A stretch of 64,000 nt of DNA from positions 45,661,120-45,725,119 of the forward strand of contig CM056583.1 in assembly GCA_029721435.1 (NCBI GenBank), written 5' to 3'. Under the pieces are notes generated by a model. It had not been told where the DNA came from and searched no databases. It was given only the letters and a program-made list of their open reading frames with translations. This DNA is from Gymnothorax reevesii (taxonomy: Eukaryota; Chordata; Actinopteri; Anguilliformes; Muraenidae). The position numbers were made by a program, and so were the translations under genes. Below, one piece after another: positions 23,676-34,960 of this stretch (within the stretch, counting starts at the first letter, position 1; each line of letters opens with the position of its first letter).

Positions 23676-26600
23676 ATGTCACACAAACAAATCTATTATT
23701 CAGACAAGTACACAGATGAGCACTATGAATACAGGTAACCCTAATGTTATATTTGTTTGATGAGTTGATTAATGTTAGCTTGCTGGGTTAGCCATCAGGA
23801 TGCGCCCGTAATTTCCTCGCACATCAGTTTGACGAGTTGCTGAGCGTCGTTGGTGCTCCGCAGCTAAAGCGAGATTTTGTCTGACGTAAATTACAAAAGA
23901 TTATTAATTGCAATAAATGTGATCTTTTGTACGCCGTTCGCATGCTGGTCAGTGAATAAAGTCAAACTAGCGAGCTAGCGTTGACACGCGGCATGCATGT
24001 TATTGCTCGGTAGTTTGAATGGCATGTCTTTCCGGAGAAGAGCGAGAGTCAAGCCAGCTAACTTGATTGAGTGGTTAGACCCGGAGCATAACATCGCTAT
24101 TAAAAGTTTGTTAGCTCGCTTCAGTTGTCCAGCTTAGTTTGCAAGAATGTTGGCTAAATTCTGCATCATTGTACTCAACAAATAACCAAGAAAGTTGTCT
24201 GAAGCCGCTTTCACACTGGACGCGAAAAGAATTTTTGCCACGACAGATTACATTACGTTACATTTATTCAGAATGTAATCTGTCGTGCCAAAAATTCGTT
24301 TCGCGTCCAGTGTGAAAGCAGCTCGGGACATCTTTGTCAATGTGTAGTTAGCGTTCTCCTCAAGATCTTGCCATTTTGTTGCTCAAACTTTGCTTAACTT
24401 TTGTTGACTTAAATTCATGCAATAATTTTAGTATTTAATGATATTTTATTTTTACTGTAGGCACGTTGTGTTACCTCGGGAATTGGCAAAACAGGTGCCC
24501 AAATCACACCTGATGTCCGAGGACGAGTGGAGGCGACTAGGGGTGCAGCAGAGTCTTGGATGGGTACACTACATGATCCACGAACCAGGTTAGTTCAGAT
24601 AAAAATCTGTTTCATTTTAACCCATTAATGACCATTGTGGAAATTTTGTTTTTCCGTTAACTTATAGCACTGAAAGTACTAGCTGAGCATAACACATCTG
24701 TTGGAAATTTTCAAATCGGTCAAAGTATGTGGCTACAGCACCCATTTTCCTTAAAGTACGATTTTTTTGTAGTTGGACAAATATGATGGCGTTGTTTTTT
24801 TTTTTTCAATTTTCATGAAAACAGTTCTAGATTAACAGGTTTGGTATGTCGGATCATCACAAAACTTTACACACACTTTGCACCCACTCCTATGGTGCAT
24901 TTTCTGAAGGAACAAATACCATATGTTACCTCTTGGCTCCATATTACAGTTTCTTATCCCTGACACACATTTTCCATTGTATTCCTATGGGAGTTTCGAT
25001 AGGAGTAAAAATGCATTATCAAAAGGGACTTAAACTCTATCTGCCTTCCCCTCCGTTCACTATCACCCTCCCCGCACACACACACACACAAAGTATTAAA
25101 GAATCAATCAATTCCACTTTAACACTGGAAGTCTTATTACAAAATCTAAGTTGTATGCAACAGCATCTTGAAATTACTAATGTAGAGTGTACAACCCCAA
25201 TTCTGAAATAGTTTGGACGAAGTATAAATTGTGAATAAAATCCAAATGCAATGACTTTCAGATCACATGAGCCAATATGTTATTTACAATAGAACATAGG
25301 TAACATTTAAAAGTTGAAACGGACATTTTACATTTTAATCCACAAAATGAGTTTATTTAAAATTTTATGGCTGCAACAGGTCTCAAAAAAGTTGGGACAG
25401 GCAAAAAAAGGGCTGAAAAAGCTATTAATATTAGAGAACCAGCTGAAAGAACATTTAGCAAATAATTACATTAACTGGCATCAGGTGTGTAACATGATTG
25501 GCTATAAGAGGGATGTCTGAGAGAGGCTGAGTCTCTCAGAAGTAAAGATGGCCAGAGGCTCTCCAACCTGTGAAGAATTGCGTAAAAAAAATTGTGGGAT
25601 AAAACAATGTTCCTCAACATCAAATTGCAAATGCTTCAAGGGTCTCATCATCAACAGTGCATAACATCATCAAAAGATTCAGAGAAACTGGAAAAATCTC
25701 TGTCCGTAACGGACAAGGCCAAAGACCTTTACTGGATCTTTGGGCCCTCAGACGCCACTGCATCACTCACCGGCATGATTCTCTCCTTTGCATTACTAAA
25801 TGTGTCCTGGAATACTTCAAGAAACCACTGTCCGTAAACTCAGTCCGCCCTAGCATCCACAGATGCCACCTAAAACTCTATCATGCAAGAAGGAAGCGAT
25901 TGTTGAGCATGATCCAGAAGTGCCGTGGTGTTCTGTGCGCCAAGGCTCATTTAAAATGGACTGTAGCAAAATGGCAAAGTGTCCTGTGGTCAGACGAGTC
26001 CAAATTTCACATTCTTGCTGGAAATCATGGGTGTCGTGTCCTCTGGCCGAAAGAGGAGAAAGACCACCCCTCCTGTTATCAACGTTCAGTTCAAAAGCCA
26101 GCATCTCTGATGGTATGGGGATGCATTTGTGCATATGGTGTGGGACACTTGCATATTTTTAAAAGCACCATGAATACTGAAAGGTATATAAAGGTTTTAG
26201 AGCAACAAATGCTCTTCTCCAGACGATATCTATTCCAGGGAAGGCTTTGTGTATTTCTGTAGGATAATGCAAAACCACATACTGCTGCTATTACAACAGC
26301 ATGGTTTCGTAGTAGAAAAGTCCGTGTGCTGAACTGGCCTGCCTGCAGTCCTGATCTTTCACCGATTGAGAACATTTGGCACATAATTAAAGAAAAGTCT
26401 GTCAAAGAAGACCCAAAACTCTCCTGCCGCTGGAAGCCAGTATTAAACGAGAGTGGGATCAAATTTCAATCGCTAAACTCAAGAAACTTGTCTCCTCAAT
26501 GCCCAGACGCCTCTACTGAGTGTTAAAAAGAAGGGATTCTACACCATGGTATACAGGCCCCTGTCCCAACTTTTTTGAGACCTGTAGCATCCATAAAATT

Positions 26601-27623
26601 TGAAATGAGCTCATTTTGTGGGTAAAATTGTAAAATTTCTCAGGTGCAACATCTGCCATGTTATCTCTGTTCTATTGTGAATAAAATACTGGCTGGTGTG
26701 ATTTGAAGGTCATTGCATCTTGATTTTATTCACAATTTACACTTTGTCCCAACTATTTCAGAATTGGGGTTGTAGTTTATACATGTACGTGTAACAGCTT
26801 CTCAAATTGTGTGTGAGAGGGGGGTCATTAGTTCACTTGAATGTATTTGTAAACCTCAGTGGAATGCATTGAAATCAATGGTCATGGAGACATCTCTATC
26901 ATCATGCCACCCCTCAAAACAGCAAATCAAACCTTTTCCCAATTGATTCATGTCTGTGAGTGGAACAAAAATGCCTTAAATCTGTTGACCATGTCATAAC
27001 CGAAACTTATTTCCAAGGCATTTTAGAGGAATTTTGAAAAAATCCGCTATCATATTTGATCGACAACTACAGCCCTTTAAGTTAAGGTACTATCTCAGGG
27101 TCTGTACAGAGTTGAATCAAATGCTTGGTATTGTTGGATTCAGGAGAAGTTGTGCTATAAGTGCATTCATAACACTTCAGTGTACGTGTGATACATAACT
27201 TGTCAAATGACTGTTGAACTTATATTTGTGTTATTTTGAGTTTTTTCCAAAAAATCGAAGTTAGACCCCTAAATATGATTTGATATAAATATGTTTTATC
27301 ACAATTTTGAAATTGGGTATGTGTAGCTACTTACCCTAAGATGCCACACACCAAAAAGCAAGTTCCTACCTCATTCAGAACTCAAACTGGGGTTTTTCCT
27401 TAAGGTACCATTTTTTGTTGTTGGTCATTAATGGGTTAAACCGCAAGGCTGCCAAAGTTAGGATTTACCTAACGCAGAACTCGTCAGTGATTCAGTACAC
27501 TTCTGACAGTAACCATTTTGAAAAGACCAAAGGGTAAACTGGAGGAACACTTGGTAACATTATATATTTTCTCTTGCAGAACCGCACATACTGCTGTTTA
27601 GAAGACCTCTTCCAAAACACTGA
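23676..27623 (+). CDS. cks2: CDC28 protein kinase regulatory subunit 2
   Basis: Three exons: 23676-23734, 24461-24588 and 27580-27623, with GT-AG introns (donors GTAACC and GTTAGT; acceptors CTGTAG and TTGCAG). Spliced, they give a 76-residue protein starting [12 protein letters not shown] and ending in a stop at 27621-27623. Cks proteins bind CDK1/CDK2 and recognise phosphothreonine on CDK substrates, driving the cell cycle in nucleus and cytoplasm. The anion-pocket residues Lys11, Arg20, Ser51, Trp54 and Arg71 are all present, as is the HEPEPH hinge (60-65) of strand-swapped dimers. Leu52 (QQSLGW) and the HYEYRHV/LPREL stretch favour CKS2 over CKS1B, which has Gln52. The tail after PLPK is one residue, shorter than in mammals (79 aa). 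Intron 1 holds a MITE; intron 2 holds a piggyBac-like element with a Tc1 copy inside. Neither affects the coding sequence. Confidence 0.96.
24207..24319. mobile_element. Short palindromic MITE in cks2 intron 1
   Basis: The arm GCTTTCACACTGGACGCGAA continues to AATGTAATCTG-type sequence and is mirrored after a loop of about 17 bp, ending TTCGCGTCCAGTGTGAAAGC at 24319. The arms are about 48 bp with few mismatches. It is non-coding. The size and CTTTCACACTGGACGCG end resemble PIF/Harbinger- or hAT-type fish MITEs; the superfamily was not resolved. Confidence 0.8.
25190..26774 (+). mobile_element. Tc1-like element, family A copy 3, full length
   Basis: TA flanks both ends (25190-25191 and 26773-26774). 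The terminal repeats start CAACCCCAATTCTGAAATAG and end with the complement ATTTCAGAATTGGGGTTG; each is about 200 bp, and TTGTGAATAAAA-type words occur in both. The transposase gene lies on the + strand. It is the most complete family A copy on this strand and is nested inside the piggyBac-like element within cks2 intron 2. Confidence 0.92.
25548..26556 (+). pseudogene. Tc1 family A transposase, broken
   Basis: The start ATGGCCAGAGGCTCTCC at 25548 gives [14 protein letters not shown], then a frame change. The main frame 25657-26262 runs from [16 protein letters not shown] (second half of the paired helix-turn-helix) through [12 protein letters not shown] (Asp 1) to [15 protein letters not shown] (a stop replaces Gln before Asp 2 at about 26260). 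[15 protein letters not shown] (Glu) follows at 26326. Asp 2 and Glu are 34 residues apart (DD34E). A further frame change follows IIKEK. All three catalytic residues survive but the reading frame does not. Confidence 0.88.
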
Positions 27624-27861
27624 CATAAACTTCTGGAATTTTCTGGGACAGCCATGTATATTAATCTGGTATTCAGAATGTACTTACAAACCTTATAGTG
27701 GTGAACTCCTGTGCTTATGCTGTATTCCTCACAGCAACTAAACTCAGATTATATATAAGAACTGAAAATTCTCCTTGTGAGGAGGGGAGATGGTATATTG
27801 TGTGTAAAAGAACGTTTATACTTAGACTTCGGTGCCTGTTCATTTTTGATCAAGTCTTTTG

Positions 27862-27867
27862 AATAAA
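27862..27867 (+). terminator. cks2: cks2 poly(A) signal
   Basis: AATAAA 239 bases after the cks2 stop codon, followed about 20-30 bases later by a GT-rich stretch (TCAGTGGTGTAAATGT). The 3'UTR would therefore be about 260 bases. Confidence 0.7.
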
Positions 27868-28063
27868 AACAATTTTTGCATCAGTGGTGTAAATGTACAC
27901 TCTTGCTGCCTGTTATGTGCAATTAAGCAGGCATACTCAGATGAAGTTCCTGGCTCATGAGAATATATTGCATACCGTCACATTTGAAATGAAGAACTTT
28001 GATACATGGTAATTACTGGTGGCTGGGATGTGTTAAGACGTTGCCCAGCACTAGAGCAGTGGT

Positions 28064-28127
28064 TCTCAAACTTGGTCCTAGGGCACTACTGTATGCTGGT
28101 TTTCATTGCAACTACAATTGCAATCCC
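28064..28127 (+). repeat. End fragment of a CAGTGGTTCTCAAAC repeat
   Basis: CAGTGGTTCTCAAACTTGGT followed by TATGCTGGTTTTCATTGCAA is the left end of an interspersed fish repeat; related ends occur at 49991 and, inverted, at about 54161-54226. No matching right end was found nearby. Confidence 0.5.
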
Positions 28128-28379
28128 CATATTCTATTACGCTGTTAATTTGTCTTAAGTTGGATTTTATTTTTTTACCCTCCACCTTCACATTATGACA
28201 GAAGTGTGATGCCTGCCATGAGAAATGAAAGCCCAGTCTCCATATTGTTTATAATGCTGCAATACAAGTAATTGCACAAGGTCTAATATATTTACTGATC
28301 CAAGTCATACAAAAGTTAATTATTAAGCTCCTGTAGGTTGTTGCATATAAGCTTTAAGTTCTTAATTTCTTTCTACAAT

Positions 28380-28676
28380 ATTAATGTTGATGTTATATTT
28401 ATTTGAGTTGATTAATGTTAGCTTGCTGGGTTAGCCATCAGGATGCGTCCGTAATTTCCACGTATATCAGTTTGATGACTTGCTGATCGTTATTGGTGCT
28501 TTGCAGCTAAAGCGAGATTTTATCTGACGTATACTAATAAATAAAGATTTTTAATAGCAATTAATATGGTCTTTTGTACGCAGTTTGCATACTGGTCAGT
28601 GAATAAAGTCAAACTAGCGAGCTAGCGTTGACACACGGCATGCATGTTATTGCTCAGTAGCTTGAATGGCATGGCA
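28380..28676 (+). repeat. Duplicate of part of cks2 intron 1
   Basis: About 300 bp closely match 23741-24034 in intron 1 of cks2, in the same orientation. Shared runs include GTTAGCTTGCTGGGTTAGCC, TTGGTGCT..GCAGCTAAAGC and AAGTCAAACTAGCGAGCTAG. Neither the exon 1 sequence on its left nor the MITE on its right is included. It lies about 500 bases past the cks2 poly(A) site and stops just before a hAT element. Either a local duplication or two copies of an undescribed interspersed repeat would explain it. Confidence 0.8.
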
Positions 28677-28709
28677 TGACACAAAACAGGTGTGAGTCAT
28701 TGTCAGTTG

Positions 28710-30219
28710 TAGGGCTGCACGATAAACAGAATCGCGGTTATTGCAAGCGCAATAAAAGTAACTGCCACTATGAGGCAGATGGACGAGCTTGCTTATTGCA
28801 TTTTCTTTGACGCATACCTAATGTGGTCATTTGAAATGCTTCCGGGAAGAAAACTGTTTTGAAGTTCGCTTATTACCAGCGAGGTTGGACAGCCTCGGCC
28901 TAATTGGCTTACCTTAAATCAATTCCTGTGTACTTTGCCTAACTTGCAATCAAGCCGTTTATTCAGCCAACTGACTGATCAAAACCAAAATGTGGCCAAT
29001 AATGATTAAGAAGAGATAATGAGAAGCAGACTGACCTAACCAGGCTGCTGTGTTTGATAGAGTGCGGCTTTACATAGCCTGTCATTAAAAAGATTCCTTA
29101 AAAATAAACCATTTTAAGATTGCCTTGGTTTTTAAGCATTTGAAATATACTTAAAGCAGAAAAAAATTTGTAAAGCTTATCAAATGTCAAAGAGAAATTA
29201 TTTTTGCATTGCACACAGTAGACAAATGCAATGAAGACTTGGCAAACACATTCAGGCAAACGCATATTTGGAGCATTGCTTATTTGACAATTGAACAAGG
29301 TTTCAAACAAAGTAATTAATGGCTGTTTATTTTGGTTGCTTTTGAGCATCTAAATAGCCTAAAGTGAAGGTGGAAAACATTTTATTTAAGCGTATCGAAC
29401 GTGACGTGTAGAAATTGTAATTGCATTCGCACGCAGCGTAACCAAATGAAAAACTGGAAATAATCTCGCAAACACATACAGGTAAATTACGTGCTGAACA
29501 AAGCAAAGGTCTGCAAAATCATCATCTACCCAACAATTCCTCTCTCCCCCTTCCCCATTTGCTTTGCTCAATTTGCAATCAAATAGTTGATTCCCTCAGT
29601 TAATGATTTAAATTGGTTGACAGTCTGATTTATTTGAATATGATTTGTTTATTACATTTAGAAATTTAAATGACCATGAAACATGACAGATTTGCCCGAA
29701 TCTGTTAGATTATTTCTTGTTTTACATTTTGCCGCGCTGCGTGCAAATGCGTTTACAATTTACGTGAAGTTCGATACGCTTACACAAAATGTCTTCCACC
29801 TTCACTGTTGGCTATTAGACGCTCAAAAGTAACCAAAATCAAGAGCTATGAATTATTTTATTTTAAATTAATCTTGTTCAATTAAATTTAAAAAATGCAA
29901 CAAATTTGTGGCACAGATTCGTCTGAACTTGTTTGCCAAGTCTTCGCTGTATTTGTCCCTTGCGTGCAATGCGAATTAGGCGAAGTTCATGGGAATTGAT
30001 TTAATCTAAGATCATTAGGCCAAGGCGATGGAGGCTGTCCAACCTCGCTGGTAATTAGCGGACTTCAAAACGCAGTTTCATTCCTGTAAGCATTTCAAAT
30101 GACCTCATTAGGTATGTGTCATAGAAAAGGTAATAAGCAAGCTCGTCTGTCTGCCTCCTGGTGGCAGTTACTTTTATTGCACTTGTGATAACTGCGATTC
30201 CGTATATCGTGCAGCCCTA
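28710..30219. mobile_element. Palindromic hAT-type element with 8-bp target duplication
   Basis: Ends TAGGGCTGCACGATA and TATCGTGCAGCCCTA are inverted repeats flanked by a perfect GTCAGTTG duplication (28702-28709 and 30220-30227). Most of the 1.5 kb folds on itself: ACCAGCGAGGTTGGACAGCC near 28888 pairs with GGCTGTCCAACCTCGCTGGT near 30035, and CGTATCGAACGTGACGTG near 29391 with its counterpart near 29760. No transposase was seen. The 8-bp duplication supports the hAT superfamily. Confidence 0.9.
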
Positions 30220-30227
30220 GTCAGTTG

Positions 30228-31202
30228 TTTTGCCTTCTAACTCTATCGAATAAGTAGTTCAATTTGGTGACCATGTATCTATAATTATACTAATCAAGGG
30301 CCTACTGATATTTTGAAAGTTGTGGACACATCTATTGAAATTTCTTTATTATTCTGCAGTTTCCCATATAGCATGATGTGAATATGAAACTTTAATTGTT
30401 CAAAGCAAGCATAGCTATTTTTGACAATATTGCATGAAAGGGTAATGAGGAAAAAAATAATGACTCATTAGAATTCTAGAGTAGCATTTGTGGTTGAAAT
30501 GAAAACCTGCAACCACTGCGCTGGAGAATTAAGGCTGAATTTTCTGTATCCTCATGGACCCTCTCCATCATACATGTTTCCATTCTGCCCTGATGCGCTT
30601 GTGATAGGCCACCAACATGTGCTAGAGATAGTGGAGCCTGAGATGGCAACAGGACAGACGAACACTACATTGAACAGAGACACAGCTGTTGCATCAGAGG
30701 CTCTGAAGGTACACAGATTGAGAGTATAGCTACTGCCTCTTAACTTCATCACCACCTCAACAATCAAACACTGTGGTATATTTGCAATGTAATTGAATTC
30801 ACTTTTAGTTTCAGATTCATCATTCCGCTCACATTGTATTTCTTTGAGCACACCATACAATGGCCTGGGAGCCCTCCAAGAAAGTAGTGCTTAGTAATTT
30901 CAAGTGTGCCTGACCATCCACTGATCAGTAACTGCAGGACAGCAACATTGTGAGGAATTTGTGATGTGTTGCCACTTCATATTAGAAGTGAAGTCTCTGC
31001 AACAACTTTTATTCCCAAACTTTCTGGAGCTGTTATTGACATGAGTGGACTGGTGAAAATTTGACCAATTTAAATAAAAATAAAGGGTTTTTCGCTGTTC
31101 AACTTTAACTGTTCTCGCTCGTAACGCAGGTGGTTTTCATTTACATGATAATACTCCACAAAAGTATAGAGCTGGAACAGGGCTTAAATACGACAAATAT
31201 TT
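30228..31202. other. Gene-free stretch
   Basis: No supported gene. A 79-codon frame at 30490-30729 has no domain, splice signals or coding pattern that I recognise. Confidence 0.4.
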
Positions 31203-31210
31203 GTCTATGA

Positions 31211-31415
31211 CAGGGATACTCACTCTTTTCCAGAATAAGCCGCAGTGGGTGCAGGGTTTCATTATAACCATGCAGTTACTCACCTGATTCTACTGATCAA
31301 GGGTCTATGGCAAAAGCTTTAAGGGTTCATTAGTAGAGTCAGGTGTGGGACAGGTTGGATACAGCTAAAGCCTGCACCCACTGTGGCTCATTCTGGAAAA
31401 GAATGAGTATCCCTG
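31211..31415. mobile_element. hAT MITE with CAGGGATAC ends
   Basis: The inverted ends CAGGGATACTCACTCTTTTC and GAAAAGAATGAGTATCCCTG are flanked by a perfect 8-bp duplication GTCTATGA (31203-31210 and 31416-31423). It is 205 bp, largely palindromic and non-coding. Confidence 0.92.
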
Positions 31416-31423
31416 GTCTATGA

Positions 31424-33970
31424 CCTGTATTAAGTGAGATATGGCAAGCCAGAATCCGAGTCTGCACCAAGCGGGTCAAACTTTGCTTGGCCAAATAGCA
31501 ATCAATGACATGCAGTTCTACACATAACTAATTTAGTTATGAGTTTTCACATGCAAGAACAACATTAAATGAGAAATAAGAGCCCTGCATGTTTGAAGTG
31601 GCTTTTAATTTTTGACCGTTTCAGGAATGTTAACCGCTGACTTTTTTTTTTTTTATATATATTTTGCTGAGATTGGGACTGAGCAAATCTCATTCACAAC
31701 CTACATTTGAATTGGCCAATTACTGCTACTGCGCAAACCATGTTCTGTATTTAGGAGGGTGTTGAGGAGGGATCACCAATTCTGGCCCGCGAATCCAAAA
31801 CCAGCCCTATTGTTCCAAGTCATTGACTGGTTTACTGAGCAAGAGTCATCAGATGATGACATATCCCCCCGGCCCCTGATTTTTAGCGAAAGTCATGTCA
31901 ATCCTAGACCTTCAAAGAAATTCAAACAGGAATTCAGGAGTCCAAAATGCAACTGGTTTCCATGGAAACAAAAAAATAAGATTTTCAGATATCTGAAAAT
32001 ATCAAAAGGCACCACTTCAGTATGAGAGTAATACTTTTGTACACATGCAAAGTTTCAGTAAGATATATTGAACGGTTTTTGAGTTCTGCTCCGGAAACGA
32101 ACTAGGCCTGATGTGCACGAAGTCCAGATCTGTTTCCATGGAATTAACAAAAATAGGAATCCTGAAATTTCAAAAGTATTAAAAGGCACATCTAGAGTAT
32201 ACACAGAATACATGTACCGAGTTTGGTGCTGATATCTTGCGTAGTTTCCGAGTTCTGCTCCGGAAACAAAATGCTTACGGACAGGCGGACGAGGTGATGC
32301 CTATATCCTCCCGCATTCTATGCCGGGGGTTATAATAATAATTAGTGCTTCGGATTTGCCTTCACATCTGACTTCTAGGTAAATGAAGGGTGGAAAGTTA
32401 GCAGCTCTCTGCTCTTTAGGAACAGGAGTGCAGGTTACTGGTGTAGACCTTAAATGAAGAGTTCAGTGCAATAACTTGATAAATGCTATTAATGATAAAT
32501 AAATGATAAACCTCATGTTTCATGGTATCACGCCGAATATATTTTCACTACCCTCCAATGTTGTGTGCTGGTCAGAAATCTGCTTTTTTTCATGATATAT
32601 TGTTTCTGAATCTAAATATGGGGAAATTTAAGTAAAATGTGTAATCTTTTCATTCCCCTCTTTCATATTCATATAAAACATGAGATTGGCATTTATTTAG
32701 TAATTGCACTGAACCCTTAAAATGAAAACTGTTGAACATTTAGTCATTTTTTATTCCAAAGTTTACTGCTAAATTTGCATTGCATAAAATTTCAGGAAAA
32801 AGTCGCCTTTGGCTTTGACTGCAAGTTCCTGGGGTTTCATCTGGTTGCATAGGCACAGAAATGGTGAATGAGCCTTTGAAGCTCATAGAGCGAGTGCACT
32901 GGCATTTCTAAATCTCCTTTCAGAAACTCCTGTGAATACCATTTCTACATTGGGCACCAGAGGGTGCTATAGGATAAAGTGCGCACTACGTACTAGCAAT
33001 ATGAGTTTATAATGAGAGCTGTGGATTAAATGATATTAATATTACCTTCTTCTGACTGATCTTCTCAATAACAAATCCTGTTTTATGAAAATCTCCTGTT
33101 CAAGATCTCAGTTGTGTAGCACCACAAAGCCAACAATTTTGTATTTGATGATGCTGATCTTTTTTAACTTGCATTTTATGGTATGGGACTGTGCACCAGC
33201 TTTCTTTTTCTGGACAGGATTATTGGAGTGATTATGAGAACCAAAAGCTGAGCATTTTGTTAGATCTCATGCTCTTTAATGCAGTTTGACAAGTAATTTG
33301 TTTTTAGAGGGTCCTGGCTGTACCCTTCAGTCCAACAGCCATCCTAACCCACAGAAAGATTTGGCATACCTTCACCAACAAACATCTGTCAATAATTAAA
33401 GTTACTTGAGCTCTTAAGGTGACATTCACTTTGATGTCATGGGGGGGAAAAAACCTCAGATGTTGGTTGGACCTGATGGGAGAGCGAGCAGCTATATGGA
33501 ATCGTGATGTTGTCCTTTGTAAATATTTAATGCTGTTGCAACCAGTGGGAGTGCAGAGGCTTTTTCCTCGGCTTTTGATGCGGTTCTAAAAGGATATTTC
33601 AGAACTGAAGTAAATATACGAGAAATTGAATCAAATATTGCTTTGCTCCTATATCAGTGTTTATAGAAAGGTAGTAAGCATTATGCATAAATGCTGTTAC
33701 TTGGCACATTTCTGACATGCGCAAAATACTTATAATACTATTTATCTTAGTTGGATTTAACTTCATGAATTACAAAATTGTGTGCTGTGTTGTCTATGAA
33801 AGAGCTGTCCTTTTTACCTGCAACTTCAGGGCAACTTCTCTGCCCCTCCCGACCACAATACCTCTCTTTATTGGGCTTGTAAAGTGGTCAAGACTGTGGA
33901 CAAATGAAGCCACCTCCTCCGACTGCATCATGTTCCTAACTCCATTCTTTCGCACCTATAGCACTCATAT
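31424..33970. other. Gene-free stretch with a degenerate repeat
   Basis: No supported gene. The section about 31755-32335 looks like an interspersed repeat: two partial copies of a TTTGAGTTCTGCTCCGGAAAC-type block (about 32079 and 32249) and an end that reads GATGCCTATATCCTCCCGCA then GGGGGTTATAATAATA. A related end occurs at about 61420-61500. The rest is AT-rich without visible structure. Confidence 0.45.
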
Positions 33971-33974
33971 ACAG

Positions 33975-34050
33975 CGCATTCAGACGGTATTCAGACCCCT
34001 TCACTTTTTTTCACAGTTATGTTACAGCCGTATGCGTAAAATCGTTTAAA
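33975..34050. repeat. Orphan Tc1-type terminal repeat
   Basis: CGGTATTCAGACCCCTTCAC followed by a T-run and TTATGTTACAGCC resembles the terminal repeat of a well-known fish Tc1-type family. No partner end or transposase was found beside it. Confidence 0.45.
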
Positions 34051-34339
34051 TGAAGATGTCAATTGACTTTATAGCATCGCGACACAACAAGCGCGAGCAA
34101 CTTTTAAAAGCGATCGTTTTTGCTGTTTCTATTAATATGCGGCATACTTGATATCCATCATTGCTACCCATGGGCATTGGTCGCTTTTGCATGCTGGCTG
34201 TTGGGAAAGCTGGATGTCGGCATTGCTGGTGTTTTCAATGGGAAATAACAGAAGGACGGAACATAGTTAAATTTCACACAAAATTAATTTGCAGATTTTT
34301 ACAGTAGGGGTTGTTGCTGAAACTGGTCCCTGGTACTGG

Positions 34340-34960
34340 TCCTTTCCATTAGAGGGCGTGGGGACCACCTCTGTAGCCACTTTCTATTGGTCCCTAATTT
34401 TCCACCTCTGAATCATGGACTGAACAGTACTGACTGGCATTTTCAAGTCTTTGGATATCTTTATATATCCTCTCCCATCTTTAAAGTTTAAGCTGAACTA
34501 CCTTGTTACGAAAGTCCTTGGGCAGTTCTTTTCTGCTCCCCATGGCTCAGTGTCTAGCCAGATCAGTGCATCCAATCGGGGCGCTAACAAGCTCAATGAC
34601 TATACATGGACTGTAGTAACAATTTAAAAAGCCGCAGGTGTGGAACCCTTAATAGCCATTAAAACCTGAGGGTGTCACCTTGTGTCTATATAACAAGGTC
34701 AAACATTCAAAGGTAAACTTATGAGCTGGGCTGTTTGAGTGATTTCAGTTATTATTTAAAAAGGAGCCATGATTTCAGTTATTATTATTATTACATCACC
34801 CATGTGATGATAAATGAATTCACATGATGACTATCCTTAAATAAAAAACAAATTTTTATTTATTTATTTTTTTGCACAATGATTCATATTTTTTTTCAAA
34901 ATAAATTGCAACATTTCACAAATTCAGCTAGGGTGAGCAAACTTTTGAGCACAACTGTTG
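34340..34960 (-). mobile_element. 5' part of a Tc1-like element
   Basis: Reading the - strand from about 34545 gives a transposase N-terminus: MGSRKELPKDFRNKVVQLKL, then a broken YKDIQRLENASQ and SVHDSEVEN region, a helix-turn-helix pattern typical of Tc1 transposases. Upstream on that strand lies a terminal-repeat-like end, ACAACAGTTGTGCTCAAAAG (34960). The catalytic domain is absent. Confidence 0.6.

Larger units (their letters stand above)
24617..27439. mobile_element. piggyBac-like non-autonomous element in cks2 intron 2
   Basis: The left end TTAACCCATTAATGACCA (24617) and the right end TGGTCATTAATGGGTTAA (ending 27439) are perfect inverted repeats. TTAA at each outer edge and CCC at the start of the terminal repeat are the signature of piggyBac elements. 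Excluding the nested Tc1 copy (25190-26774), the element is about 1.24 kb with no transposase. A short CA microsatellite lies at about 25075-25090. It occupies nearly all of intron 2. Confidence 0.75.

Noticed and set aside
28710..30219. Inverted gene duplication
   Set aside because: Terminal repeats and a perfect 8-bp target duplication show it is a transposed element with no host gene sequence.
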